A DNA stretch of 64,000 nucleotides from Acidobacteriaceae bacterium (GCA_019240405.1 JAFAYL010000048.1:62001-126000), one strand, 5' to 3'. Counted from the first letter of the stretch, positions 26,952-36,634 are shown. Program-made: numbers and translations. The notes: a model not told the origin generated them from the sequence alone.

Positions 26952-28211
26952 TTGGCTCGAAAGATCAGAGATAACTCGAATGAAGACGGAATAGATCGAC
27001 GCGGATTCCTGGAATGTATGGCCTGGGCCGGGACAGGAATGGTCTGGACCGTAAGTGGAGGAGTGCTCAGCTCAAAAGCGTTCGGCAAGACTCCTCATCA
27101 TCAGATGGTGAAGAATGCAGGTTTTAGTTTCGTTCAAATCAGCGACAGTCACATCGGTTTCAACAAAGAAGCCAATAAAGACGTCACTGCAACTTTACAA
27201 GAGGCGATTAGTCGGATCAATGCACTCGAACATACGCCGGATTTCTTGATCCACACAGGCGACTTGAGCCATCTGTCAAAGCCCACGGAATTCGACACCC
27301 TCGATCAGATCCTCACATCGACAAGAACCGGCCAGCGGTTCTTTGTCCCTGGTGAACATGACATGCTGGCCGACAACGGACAGCAATATCTCGCGCGCTA
27401 CGGCAAAAACACCAAGGGCGCAGGATGGTACAGCTTCGATCATAAAGGAATTCACTTCATCGCTCTCGTCAACGTCGTCGATCTTAAAGCAGGGGGTCTC
27501 GGCACGCTTGGAAACGAACAGCTGGATTGGTTGCGGAAAGACCTCGCGGTCCGTACGAGCAGCACTCCCATTGTCGTCTTTGCTCACATCCCGCTCTGGA
27601 TTGTTTATCCAGATTGGGGTTGGGGTACTGGAGACGGCGCTCAGGCCTTGTCTTACATGAAACGTTTCGGCTCAGTTACCGTGCTGAACGGGCACATTCA
27701 TCAAACGATGCAAAAAATCGAAGGCAACGTCTTCTATCACACGGCGATGTCGACCGCGTTCCCTCAACCCAAGCCTGGAACTGCTCCGTCTCCTGGTCCA
27801 ATGAAGGTCCCCGCGGAACAGTTACGCGATGTGCTCGGCATTACTCATGTTAACTGCGTAGCCAGCAACCACACGCTCGCGGTTGTCGATTCCACTCTCG
27901 CAATGGGTTCCTTGTCGCGAACAAGTCTTCAAAATGTTGACGATAAAGCAGAAGTGAAGATCGATAATTTCTCCTTCACACCTAAATCATTAACCGTCAA
28001 AACCGGGACCACTGTCACTTGGACGAACCGCGATGACATACCGCATAACGTCGTGAGCACCACGAAAAAGTTTTCTTCTCCAGTGCTCGATACGGATCAG
28101 GCATTCTCTTTCCGGTTTGAAGAACCGGGCTCTTATCCGTACTTCTGCAAAATTCATCCAATGATGACCGGGACCATTGTTGTCGAGAAAGCTGCTTCGG
28201 GAACGGCGTGA
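26952..28211 (+). CDS. Tat-exported metallophosphoesterase fused to a C-terminal cupredoxin
   Basis: About 419 residues from TTG 26952, chosen because AAGGAG lies 6 bases upstream; another TTG at 26886 has no such site. A twin-arginine signal (DRRGFLECMAWAG, R16-R17) opens the protein. The calcineurin-like phosphoesterase domain (about 57-290) has SDSHIG, HTGDLSH, GEHDM (normally GNHD), HIPL and LNGHIHQ. A blue-copper cupredoxin follows (about 325-415; FSFTPKSLTVKTGTTVTW), with ligands His in IPHNV and Cys, His and Met in YFCKIHPMM. It probably acts in the periplasm. The substrate is unknown; the fused copper domain suggests redox coupling or copper delivery. Confidence 0.88.
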   Translation: MARKIRDNSNEDGIDRRGFLECMAWAGTGMVWTVSGGVLSSKAFGKTPHHQMVKNAGFSFVQISDSHIGFNKEANKDVTATLQEAISRINALEHTPDFLIHTGDLSHLSKPTEFDTLDQILTSTRTGQRFFVPGEHDMLADNGQQYLARYGKNTKGAGWYSFDHKGIHFIALVNVVDLKAGGLGTLGNEQLDWLRKDLAVRTSSTPIVVFAHIPLWIVYPDWGWGTGDGAQALSYMKRFGSVTVLNGHIHQTMQKIEGNVFYHTAMSTAFPQPKPGTAPSPGPMKVPAEQLRDVLGITHVNCVASNHTLAVVDSTLAMGSLSRTSLQNVDDKAEVKIDNFSFTPKSLTVKTGTTVTWTNRDDIPHNVVSTTKKFSSPVLDTDQAFSFRFEEPGSYPYFCKIHPMMTGTIVVEKAASGTA

Positions 28212-28223
28212 CAAGTAAGTCAG

Positions 28224-31200
28224 CTACCAAAGCAGTTTCAAGCCAAATTGAATCTGACGCGATGTGGTTGATGTGCTCGTGATCAGGCTGGCGGTGGGTG
28301 AAACACGAGTGGGAGTGAAGACCACTGCATTCGGCGTGTTGAAATTGGCTCTGTTCAGCAAATTGAAGAATTCCGCGCGGAATTGAAGGTTCATTCTCTC
28401 GGCAATTGGCGTGTCTTTTAGAAGAGAAAAGTCCCACGTTGCCAGGCCTGGTCCGATCAGCGTGTCTCTCCCGAGATTGCCGTAAAATCCACTCCCGTTG
28501 GGCGGCGGAAGAAATGCCGCTGGAGTGAACCATTCATTCACATTGCCCAGAATCACAGGCCCCGTAAACGATGGATTTACGAACGGGCGCACCGGATTCC
28601 GTGTGTCGCCATTTCGCGATGGATTGTAGCTGAGCTGCGGCGTAAACGGAAAGCCGCTTTGAATTGTCACGATAGAGTTGATGGTCCAGCCGCTTGCGAG
28701 GGCATTGCTTAGCCCACGGCCGTGACCCAGAATTTGCTTTCCATGCCCGAACGGCAGAGCGTAGATCGCGCTGATTACAGCAACATTCCTGACATCGAAA
28801 TTGGCAAGTCCCCGGTCCGCGCGCAAATCAAATGGATTCGAAGCAAGCGCCGGCTCGCCTCCGGAGGTGGTCGCGTTCAACGAGTCTCCATCGTCGATCG
28901 TCTTCGACCACGTGTAAGCTCCGCGCAAAGCGAAGCCGCTTTGGAATCGATGATTGATATCCACCTGCAGCGCGTTGAATGAGCTATCGCCTTCTGAGAA
29001 ATAGGTCCACGTATTTGCAAGCGCGGGATTGGCTCTTGTTGCACTAGGGACGTAATAGGTTCCGGCGGGAACGGGCGCGCCTGCAAGCGGTGCCGGGAAA
29101 CTACTGGGATACAACGCCGGACAAGGCGAAGCGGGACAGACAACAGGAAACGGTTCGTTTGCGTCGATACCGATCACTTCGTGATAGCCGTGCGATCCCA
29201 CATATCCAATACTGAGCGCCGTGTCCGCCGTGAGCTCCTGCTGAATACGAAAAGACCAGGAGATCAAAGTGGGCGTTTGCAAATCGGGTTGAACTCCGCC
29301 GGGAACCAAGCGGGCCGTCGCCGGCACAGGAGCGGTGCGTGAAAGCGGAAGCTTGGAGACGGAAGCGTTCGGAAGGCTGTAAGTCGGGTTGAACGGCGCA
29401 TTCTGATCTGTGCGATAACCGAGCGCGTCCTGAAGATCGTTGTAAACGCCAAATCCGGCGCGGATGACAGTTCTTTCGCTAAACGGGCGCCATGCGATTC
29501 CCACTCTGGGCTGCGGCAGAAACGTTCCGTTATTATGCGTGAAGACGGAGCTGCCGATCACTGGCTGAGTCGCGATGACGCCATTTGGATACGTGTAGTT
29601 GGCGGCCCGGCCATGCGCCTCGTTCCAGCCGGTCGTGAACTCATCGCGGAATCCAAGCGAAAGCGTTAGCCTCGGACTGAGTCGAATCACATCCTCGGCA
29701 TAGAGAGCGCCGAACACGGCCCGCCAATTCATTTCAGTAGGAGAAGGGTCGAACAACAAGCTGCTCGCTGTGCCTTGAAGCAGAGTCTGCACACTCGTGA
29801 ACGTTGCCTGTCCATATTGGCTGAGCGCCAGCGTCTCATTGGACTGGAATTGCTGAACCCAAGCGCCGAAGTTGAATTGATGAGAGCCGCTTGTGAGGGA
29901 CACGCGATCTTCATAGGTGAAGATGTTTCGAGCCACTCGCAGATTGCTTCCGTTATTACTCCCCGCGAGACTAATTTGCGCAGTAGGATTCGATGCTGCG
30001 CTGCCACCCACCACAAGCGCTCCCACCGGGTCTCCCGTTAAAAAGCCTGGCAGTGCCGCAGCCGGTGTGCCTGGCGTCGGCTCGCCTGTAAAGAAGTAGC
30101 TCGCCCTCGAGTAACCGGCGCGTGCGGTATTAAGAAGAGTCGGCGAGAACACGTGCGTCTCTTCCAGGCTTGCGACCTGTTCTCTCAGACTCTCCACATC
30201 TGTGCTGTAGAGATTCGTGCTGGTAGGAGTGAGATCCGCACTGTCATCGACCGTGTAGGCGACATTCAAAGAATCCGTGTCACTGAGGATTTGATCTCCT
30301 CGCACGGTTCCGAAGTCATCCCGGATTGTTTGCAGCGGATTGTTGAAAGCTTCAGAGATTCCGCCGAAGTCCGGTGCGCCAGGGGAGGGAACTGGCCATG
30401 CGGAAATTAGCGGGGAAATACCAACAAACGCAAGCCCTGAAGCCGGGCAGGGCTTCGGCGCGGGACTCACCAATTTGCAAGGCAAGTATCCGTTTCGCGC
30501 ATTGTTGTCCGGAACGAGATCCACGCCGGTTTGGTGCAGGTGCTGCCGCAGCTCCTCGTAATTCCCGAAAAGAAAAGTTTTGTCTTTCTTAACCGGCCCG
30601 CTAAGCGCGGCGCCGAACTGATTGCGCTGAAACCCGGGAACGGAGCGGCCATCAAAAAAATTGCGCGCGTCAAGATCGTTGTTTCGAAGAAACTCGTACA
30701 AAGATCCGTGCACCTGGTTTGTCCCGGACTGTGTGACGATCAGCACCTGGGCTCCGGGATGCTTGCCGTATTCAGCGCCGTAAGAATCGCGCAAGACATT
30801 GAATTCCCGGACTGCATCAACGCCGAGCAACTCCTGGCTGGTGCCGCCGGGCTGCATGTTGTTCTCGGCAGCGCCCGTAAACTCGATCCCATTCAGAAGA
30901 TAAAGATTCTGCTGCGGCCGGTTGCCGGAAACAGCAAAATTATTGCCAACCGTCGAATTCGAAACTCCCACGCCGCCCGTCTTCTCTGAGGTGAAATTCA
31001 CGACTCCGGGGCTAAGCGTGAGAAGTTCGTCGTAGCTTCTTCCGTTCAACGGCAAATCTTTCACCTGCTGTTCACCCACCAAGCCCGAAACGTCCGCCGC
31101 CGTAACATTCACAACTGGAGCATCTTCATTGACTGTGACTTGCTGGGTGGCCGTTCCGAGCCGTAAAGTCAAATCTACGCGCGCGTCTTCGCCGATCACT

Positions 31201-31469
31201 AAATTGATCCCTGTGCGAATCTCCTGCGCAAACCCCGGGTGATCGACTCGAACCTCATAATGCCCGACTGGCAAAGCGAAAAATTGATAGCGGCCTACAA
31301 TACTAGCGCTCGTTTTGCGAACTGCTCCCGTGTCCTCATTTTTAACAGTGATCTCGGCGCCCGAGATTACCGCCCCTGAGGGATCGGTAACTGTTCCTGA
31401 GATGGTACCCGAGACCTGCGTCCACACCGGCGCCGTACATAGCAGAACAAGCCAGAGAATCCGAACCAT
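28224..31469 (-). CDS. TonB-dependent receptor, Oar-like (second copy)
   Basis: A 1081-residue receptor from ATG 31469 (MVRILWLVLLCTAPVWTQ); longer frames to 31601 enter the divergent regulator gene. After the signal peptide comes a carboxypeptidase-regulatory domain (about 20-105; GTISGTVTDPSGAVISGAEI). Next come a plug with VKDLPLNGRSYDELLTLSPG and GGTSQELLGVDAVREFNV (about 120-270) and a barrel ending in QFGLKLLW, with the usual terminal aromatic residue. It differs clearly from the receptor at 1.4-5.1 kb, so this is not a recent duplication. It is transcribed divergently from the XRE-type regulator, which probably controls it. The ligand is unknown. Confidence 0.93.
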   Translation of the reverse strand: MVRILWLVLLCTAPVWTQVSGTISGTVTDPSGAVISGAEITVKNEDTGAVRKTSASIVGRYQFFALPVGHYEVRVDHPGFAQEIRTGINLVIGEDARVDLTLRLGTATQQVTVNEDAPVVNVTAADVSGLVGEQQVKDLPLNGRSYDELLTLSPGVVNFTSEKTGGVGVSNSTVGNNFAVSGNRPQQNLYLLNGIEFTGAAENNMQPGGTSQELLGVDAVREFNVLRDSYGAEYGKHPGAQVLIVTQSGTNQVHGSLYEFLRNNDLDARNFFDGRSVPGFQRNQFGAALSGPVKKDKTFLFGNYEELRQHLHQTGVDLVPDNNARNGYLPCKLVSPAPKPCPASGLAFVGISPLISAWPVPSPGAPDFGGISEAFNNPLQTIRDDFGTVRGDQILSDTDSLNVAYTVDDSADLTPTSTNLYSTDVESLREQVASLEETHVFSPTLLNTARAGYSRASYFFTGEPTPGTPAAALPGFLTGDPVGALVVGGSAASNPTAQISLAGSNNGSNLRVARNIFTYEDRVSLTSGSHQFNFGAWVQQFQSNETLALSQYGQATFTSVQTLLQGTASSLLFDPSPTEMNWRAVFGALYAEDVIRLSPRLTLSLGFRDEFTTGWNEAHGRAANYTYPNGVIATQPVIGSSVFTHNNGTFLPQPRVGIAWRPFSERTVIRAGFGVYNDLQDALGYRTDQNAPFNPTYSLPNASVSKLPLSRTAPVPATARLVPGGVQPDLQTPTLISWSFRIQQELTADTALSIGYVGSHGYHEVIGIDANEPFPVVCPASPCPALYPSSFPAPLAGAPVPAGTYYVPSATRANPALANTWTYFSEGDSSFNALQVDINHRFQSGFALRGAYTWSKTIDDGDSLNATTSGGEPALASNPFDLRADRGLANFDVRNVAVISAIYALPFGHGKQILGHGRGLSNALASGWTINSIVTIQSGFPFTPQLSYNPSRNGDTRNPVRPFVNPSFTGPVILGNVNEWFTPAAFLPPPNGSGFYGNLGRDTLIGPGLATWDFSLLKDTPIAERMNLQFRAEFFNLLNRANFNTPNAVVFTPTRVSPTASLITSTSTTSRQIQFGLKLLW

Positions 31470-31512
31470 ATAATTTGTCCTGTCAGAAAGACTTTGTACA
31501 GTATAGATGACA
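31467..31512. promoter_or_regulatory. Overlapping divergent promoters, receptor and regulator
   Basis: Only 42 bases separate the two start codons. On the plus strand a perfect TATAAT (31469-31474) overlaps the receptor's own ATG. On the minus strand TATACT (31505-31500) sits just inside the regulator side. The two -10 elements would place RNA polymerases face to face, so the regulator could control both genes from one site. No -35 is convincing. Visual match only. Confidence 0.4.
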
Positions 31513-32612
31513 TGGCGATTTGCAGCCGCCTTCAAGAGATTCGAAAGGGACGCGGAATTTCTGCGGCTGAGCTTGCCCGCCGTGTCGGTGTCAGCAGGCA
31601 AACAATCTACTCCATTGAAGACGGAACATTTCTTCCCAACACAGCAACTTCGTTAGAGCTCGCGCGCGCTCTTGACGTCACCGTCGAAGAGATCTTCTCG
31701 ATTCGAGAGGAACCATCCCAGCCGCGGATCATCGCCGATTTGCTCAGCGGCGATCAAGAGGCTGAAGGACAATTTGTAAGGGCTTGCCGCGTGAACCAGC
31801 GCGTCACCGCGGTTTCCATTCCATTCTTACCGGCTTATCTTCCGCTCGCGGACGGCATCATTCAATCGAGGACGCGGCGGCGCGTCTCGATCAAGCCTGC
31901 TGTGCCATTGCGCGAACAGGGCAAGAGTTTTTTGATTGCGGGTTGCGATCCGGCGCTCTCGCTATTGAGGGAATCGTTGCAGTCGTCCGGAATCGAAATC
32001 ATAACGGCTTCGTGTTCGAGCCGCCGGGCCCTCGAATGGCTGAAGCAGGGGCGAGTGCACGCGGCGGGTTCGCATTTGCTCGACCGACACACCGGAGACT
32101 ACAACCTGCCGGTTATTCGCCGCTTGCTCCCCAAGAAGCACGTTCGAGTCGTGAATTTCGCAAATTGGGAGCAAGGGCTAGTATTGCGGCGCGGAAATCC
32201 GAAGAGTATTCGTTCTATTGCGGATCTTGCTCGCAAGAACGTGAGATTCGTGAATCGCGAAAGAGGATCGGGCAGTAGGGATTTACTCGATACCGGCCTT
32301 CGCCGAGTCGGCATCCGGTCAAACCAGGTAAGAGGTTACGACTTTATCGTCCACGGCCATCTCGCGGCCGCTTACGCTGTGGCGTGCGGAACTGCCGATT
32401 GCTGCATCGCAACTCGGTCCGCCTCTCGCTGCTTCGGGCTCGATTTCATCGCCTTGAGAGCCGAGCGTTTCGATCTCGCATTCACGCAAGCATCTCTTGA
32501 ATTGCCCGCCGCCAAAGCATTGCTTGATTCGCTGAACCGTTCTCAGCTTCGGAAAAAGCTTCAGTGCATTGCCGGCTACGACACGACTCATACTGGCGAT
32601 CTTGTCATGTGA
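31512..32612 (+). CDS. XRE-type regulator fused to a periplasmic-binding-protein-like sensor domain
   Basis: A 366-residue protein from ATG 31512; a TTG at 31494 is also in frame. The N-terminal helix-turn-helix of XRE type spans about 6-60 (LQEIRKGRGISAAELARRVG, then VSRQTIYSIEDGT). Residues about 80-366 form a PBP-like domain with GCDPALSLL, FVNRERGSGSRDLLD and AYAVACGTADCCIATRSAS, as in molybdate-type or LysR-like ligand sensors (PBP_like family). Ligand binding would regulate DNA binding. It lies 42 bases from the divergent TonB receptor gene, making that receptor its likely target. Ligand is unknown; a metal oxyanion or small molecule is plausible. Confidence 0.85.
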   Translation: MAICSRLQEIRKGRGISAAELARRVGVSRQTIYSIEDGTFLPNTATSLELARALDVTVEEIFSIREEPSQPRIIADLLSGDQEAEGQFVRACRVNQRVTAVSIPFLPAYLPLADGIIQSRTRRRVSIKPAVPLREQGKSFLIAGCDPALSLLRESLQSSGIEIITASCSSRRALEWLKQGRVHAAGSHLLDRHTGDYNLPVIRRLLPKKHVRVVNFANWEQGLVLRRGNPKSIRSIADLARKNVRFVNRERGSGSRDLLDTGLRRVGIRSNQVRGYDFIVHGHLAAAYAVACGTADCCIATRSASRCFGLDFIALRAERFDLAFTQASLELPAAKALLDSLNRSQLRKKLQCIAGYDTTHTGDLVM

Positions 32613-32679
32613 CGCGGGTAACGGCTCGTCGTGTCTGCCAACCAGCATGTCGAGCGCGCTTTGAGAAGCCGCTAAACTC

Positions 32680-35600
32680 TCAGCCTCCGAACGACGACCG
32701 GTGAAGCCAACTTGGCAGCGGAAGCGGCCAGGACATCATAGCGAGATGGTCGTAGGCCCAGAAGTTGATCAACTGCAATCCGCGTGTGCTGGCGAGCAGC
32801 AGCTCGCGCGGCCACGGACACGTCCCGGTGAACCACGGGATGAGATATGCCACGCTTGATGGGGCCCACGACATGGGACTCGTGAGCGCGAAAACGATGG
32901 CCTGATGCGCTAAGTCCATCTGGAGATAGGTTGCGCCCCAACTGAGCGCTTCCACTTTGAAGCGATCAAGCCCGCTGGTGGCTTGGCTCTGAAATTCTAC
33001 CGGCAAATTAACTGCGGCATTTAGACGTCCGCCTTGCGGGTATTGCACGCCAGGGCCAAGGAGGCAGACCGGATTGTTGACGTCGTTCGGATAAAGGATT
33101 TCGAACTTCGCATTGGGATATTGCGCGAGGACAGCGGTCCGTATCGCATCAATATGAGCTTTGAGGCGCCCGGCAAGAAAGCTCGCATCCGCGCCGCCAT
33201 TTACCGTGGGATCGTCATCCTGACACGTGAATTTATAGAGCGGCCGCCCGAGGGCGGACTGAGCGGCTGCGGCAGTTACCGGGTCATAGTAGGCCATAGA
33301 GCCGCCGCGAACTTGCCCGCTGCCGGTGACCCAGTCGCCGTTGGGTGAGACCGGAACCGTGAAATGCGTGTCATCAACGACGGTGATCGCCCAGGTTCCG
33401 TTCACGGACGTACAACCTCCGACTCCGGTGATTACGACGCGATCGCCGGTTGTCATGCCATGAGGTTGCGGCCCGGTTGCGCCGGCCGTTTCTATGGTGA
33501 CCGGGTCTGTCGCGGCGAGATCGCCTACGGCCAGACTTGTCTCTGAAAAAAACCACCACAGAAATTCGCCGAATTGAAGCCAAGGCGTAAGACCCGCTGC
33601 GCTTTGCAAGCCTGCCATTGTCGTGAAAACGGATTGCTGAAATTGCGTCATGTTGTCGATAAACGAACATTGAGAGGAGACGAGATGCGCGTAGCCGGTA
33701 TCCGTCTGCACAGTGGTTCCGTCGTAGTAGCGAGCCTGCCAGGCATTGGCGAGAGTTCCATCGTCCGGCGGATACACGAGCTCCATCGAAAAAGAAGTGG
33801 TGATCAGCAGACCGGCAGCGTTTACGGCATTGAACAGATCGCTATGCCACGGCCGAATGGGGAAATTAATGGGATTGGATGCGGATGGATCGACTTGCCA
33901 GTTTCCCTGGACGCCTTTGGCAATACTGCCGGAAGTTGTGATGGTGCCAGTAGTGGTGGTGAAAAGCGCTTGTGCAGAGAACGTTTCTTCTCCCCAGCTC
34001 GGCGTCTTTGGGTAAATCGTGAGTTGGCCAGTGCCCGTCTTCTCCGCCCACATCTCAATGCTGGCGGAGTTGATATAGAAAAGGAAGTGCTGGGCAATTG
34101 TGTCAGCGGTATCCCAATAAATCATTGACTTCGTCATCGTGAACCCGCCAATAGTAAGCTGCACCGCGGCCCGCGGATCTTCGTTACCCTGCCACTCTCC
34201 ATTGAACGTGACCACTCCTGAATTCCACGTTTCGCCAAAGCGTTTCCGCTGGTTCCACCAGAAAACGCCCAAGTATTCATTCAACTGGCCATTGAAGCCG
34301 AGCTTCAGCAAATGCCAGAGGAGCCGTTGCGGACTTACTTTATAAGTGGCGTCGGTATCAAAGTCAAGCGCCGGACTGATGTTCCCGTACGTAACTGTGG
34401 CATCAGCTACTTCGGCAGTAGGGACTGCGGCTTCTATGTAATCGAAGATGAAAGTGAACCCGGACGAATTGATATCGGTCGGAAATTGGGCGACGTGATT
34501 TACGCTTTTGACGGTGAATGTGACGGTATGAGCGCCCGCGGGAACTTGCGGCTGTATGAGACGCCTCGTGACCAGCTCGGAGCCAAGGTTCAAGAAGCAG
34601 TCGAGGTCTGCCAACTGATTGCCGTCGAGCGTCACACTAACAATTCCTCGATCCACGTATAAAGAGGTTCCCAGATAGAGATCGTGGGTGTGACGTGACG
34701 TGTATGAAACGGTGATGGAATCGCCGGGCTCGGCAGTAACTCGGGCGAATCCATGCCAATAGTTGTTTGCCGCTTTCACGCTCCAACCCGCACCAGAGTA
34801 GGTACACGAGCCGCTCTCGTCATTACCAATGCGGAGGCTTCCGGGGCCGGCAATCTGAAGCGTTCTCGTGTTGTTTGGATCGGCGACCGACCAGTTGCTG
34901 AAAGTCGCGGTCCATTCCGTGTCGCTATAAGCGCTGCTCGCAGGGAGTTGCGGCGCGAAGGTAATCCATGCTTGTCTAATCTGATCGATTCCTAAAGCGG
35001 AGAAATCGAGCGAAACGTTCCAAGTGACGTTATCGGAATTTCCGCCTGTCAGCGGAAGGACCGGATTGTCAACCTGGAGATTGATATTTCCGGGTCTCAC
35101 AACGATGTAGACCGTAACGCTGTTGCCGTCCAAACCCCCATACTCGGCAAGATAGACGGCTGCGGCCTGCGAGCCTGCATCGCTTGTGAGGGTGAGAGAC
35201 GTCGGGCTATTTACAGCAGCGACGATGTACGCGTTTCCGCCGATATAGATGGTCGACCCGGCTGCGATCCCCGGAAATTTCGTTCCGTCAGACCACTCCA
35301 CGTCCGTGCCCGAGACATTCACATGCCCAGTTCGCGCATTCTTCAATGTCAGCGCGCCGCTTCCATCTGTCGAAGCAATTACGGAAACGCTGCTCTGCTC
35401 ATAAGTCCACCAGCTATACGAGTTGATTGAATCTGCGAACCACTGCGCGACTTGAGCCGCGGTCATTCCGACGTAGTTGCCGACGGCAACAAAATCGAAT
35501 TCCGCGTTGTTCACGAAGAGAGTCAAACGGTCATAGAGGTAGCAGCCGCCAGGGGCCGTAAACGTAAACGTGCCCTGCGCCACGGAATAATTCCCAGACA

Positions 35601-35973
35601 CGAGCGTGGCGTAGTCCCATAGACGAACCTGCTGATTAGCGCCGGTGACAGGCGCGATATCGAGTTGTGCCCAGTCGACCCACGAATATTTTGCGGAATC
35701 GATCGGCTGGAGACCCTGATAGGTAAGATTGAAGCTCAGCACCATGCCGGAAAAATCGAAGTTGGGCAGATATCTGACCGTATAGTGCTCGAATGTGTTA
35801 TCCGCGTCGTAGAGAACCAAGACGCAGAAGTCGGCCATATCGCGGAATACACCATACACTGTGAATCCGGTCGGGCTGGCTTGACATAGCGAGGCGGCAG
35901 CGCCGAAACCGTCGAAGCCGCGGAGGTACAGGGTTCGATCGGGCTGCAGCTTGAGAATCTGTTCTGTGCTCAT
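32680..35973 (-). CDS. Large phage-tail-like protein with possible TIM-barrel domain (orphan)
   Basis: A 1097-residue protein from ATG 35973 (MSTEQILKLQPDRTLYLRGF). It is rich in Thr, Ser, Gly and aromatic residues and has no signal peptide. The N-terminal half consists of predicted beta-sandwich segments with IYIGGNAYIVAAVNSPTSL-type repeats. A region near 870-920 (MTTGDRVVITGVGGCTSVNG) resembles FCCH-like modules of phage tail proteins. The C-terminal third (WLQFGEFLWWFF, then LYPNDVNNPVCLLGP) suggests a TIM barrel like those of non-contractile tail-sheath or glycosidase-like phage proteins. No other phage gene is nearby. Function is unknown; a tail-derived or surface-structure protein is the best guess. 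Confidence 0.6.
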   Translation of the reverse strand: MSTEQILKLQPDRTLYLRGFDGFGAAASLCQASPTGFTVYGVFRDMADFCVLVLYDADNTFEHYTVRYLPNFDFSGMVLSFNLTYQGLQPIDSAKYSWVDWAQLDIAPVTGANQQVRLWDYATLVSGNYSVAQGTFTFTAPGGCYLYDRLTLFVNNAEFDFVAVGNYVGMTAAQVAQWFADSINSYSWWTYEQSSVSVIASTDGSGALTLKNARTGHVNVSGTDVEWSDGTKFPGIAAGSTIYIGGNAYIVAAVNSPTSLTLTSDAGSQAAAVYLAEYGGLDGNSVTVYIVVRPGNINLQVDNPVLPLTGGNSDNVTWNVSLDFSALGIDQIRQAWITFAPQLPASSAYSDTEWTATFSNWSVADPNNTRTLQIAGPGSLRIGNDESGSCTYSGAGWSVKAANNYWHGFARVTAEPGDSITVSYTSRHTHDLYLGTSLYVDRGIVSVTLDGNQLADLDCFLNLGSELVTRRLIQPQVPAGAHTVTFTVKSVNHVAQFPTDINSSGFTFIFDYIEAAVPTAEVADATVTYGNISPALDFDTDATYKVSPQRLLWHLLKLGFNGQLNEYLGVFWWNQRKRFGETWNSGVVTFNGEWQGNEDPRAAVQLTIGGFTMTKSMIYWDTADTIAQHFLFYINSASIEMWAEKTGTGQLTIYPKTPSWGEETFSAQALFTTTTGTITTSGSIAKGVQGNWQVDPSASNPINFPIRPWHSDLFNAVNAAGLLITTSFSMELVYPPDDGTLANAWQARYYDGTTVQTDTGYAHLVSSQCSFIDNMTQFQQSVFTTMAGLQSAAGLTPWLQFGEFLWWFFSETSLAVGDLAATDPVTIETAGATGPQPHGMTTGDRVVITGVGGCTSVNGTWAITVVDDTHFTVPVSPNGDWVTGSGQVRGGSMAYYDPVTAAAAQSALGRPLYKFTCQDDDPTVNGGADASFLAGRLKAHIDAIRTAVLAQYPNAKFEILYPNDVNNPVCLLGPGVQYPQGGRLNAAVNLPVEFQSQATSGLDRFKVEALSWGATYLQMDLAHQAIVFALTSPMSWAPSSVAYLIPWFTGTCPWPRELLLASTRGLQLINFWAYDHLAMMSWPLPLPSWLHRSSFGG

Positions 35974-36106
35974 AGAAAGGGCGCAATTGCGGATTGTGGT
36001 TCCGGCCCGATTTTTTCGCCAGCCGAGTGCGGCAGGCAAAATGTTGCGAAAAGAAGTCGTTGAATCTACGTGAAATAGAAAAGCTTGTGAACGCGTGACT
36101 GGGGGC

Positions 36107-36185
36107 TGGGGATTCCGCCGAAGGTGATCGGTGATTCCGAAGGGAACGCGGTCACTGTCCCGGGAAGATCCCGGTCAGCCGTCGG
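36107..36185. repeat. Left terminal repeat array of the IS21-like element
   Basis: TGGGGATTCCG at 36107 is followed by further TTCCG or TCCCG cores at 36135 and 36158, a spacing of 22-23 bases. Read inwards, it matches the inverted copy at the right end. A short extra copy at 36169 is out of phase. These are the multiple transposase-binding repeats expected at an IS21 end. Confidence 0.55.
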
Positions 36186-36420
36186 AGCGAAGCGACGCTG
36201 GTTCTTTGATTGTGGGAGAAGTAATCGGCTTCGTCAAGACCTAATCCGGAGCGGAGCGAAGGAAGGATGCGCCGAGCGGGCAAAGGGGCGCGGGGAAAGG
36301 CGGCAGGCCTTGCCCCGCCTCGGCACACAGAAGCCCCGAGCGCGATGAGCGCTCGACTCGGTTCTGCTTCAGCTCGATCTCCAGGCTTCTGGTGCCTCGC
36401 CCGGCTTTACATCCCTCTTT
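36186..36420. other. Non-coding remnant between IS21-like end and truncated CMD gene
   Basis: About 235 bases without a credible gene. It is GC-rich, with a GGCAGGCCTTGCC palindrome near 36301-36313. Forward reading frames are short. It probably represents the inner edge of the IS end joined to the broken CMD gene. Nothing else is recognised. Confidence 0.4.
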
Positions 36421-36550
36421 GAGTTTTGGCGAGTTTGCAATGACTGCGGGAAGGTTCGGTAGAACACCAAAGGCCTTCTGCAACTGGTTCAAGCGCTGGT
36501 TTCGACTTTTCCGGCGCCGAGGCGATCGTATGAACTGGATAGTTCGGCAT
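36421..36550 (-). pseudogene. Carboxymuconolactone decarboxylase/AhpD-like gene, truncated and frameshifted
   Basis: Starting at ATG 36550 with a strong AAGGAGAATCAC Shine-Dalgarno, the frame reads MPNYPVHTIASAPEKSKPA. A frameshift near 36488 then moves the reading to QLQKAFGVLPNLPAVIANSPKL, the typical N-terminus of carboxymuconolactone-decarboxylase/peroxidase-related proteins. Homology ends at about 36421, so the CxxC-containing catalytic part is missing, replaced by the IS-end sequence. It was probably the last gene of the VOC-cupin operon. Such enzymes are AhpD-like peroxidases or decarboxylases. Confidence 0.6.
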
Positions 36551-36634
36551 GTGATTCTCCTTGGTGATCAGCGGCCTTACAGGAAATCCTGTTCGGCTAC
36601 TGCCCACTATCGGATAGATCAAGAATCGCAGCAA

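Noticed and set aside
33574-34128. 184-codon plus-strand ORF inside the phage-tail-like gene
   Set aside because: It is antisense to a long coherent coding frame, has a basic random-like composition and no motif; a shadow ORF.
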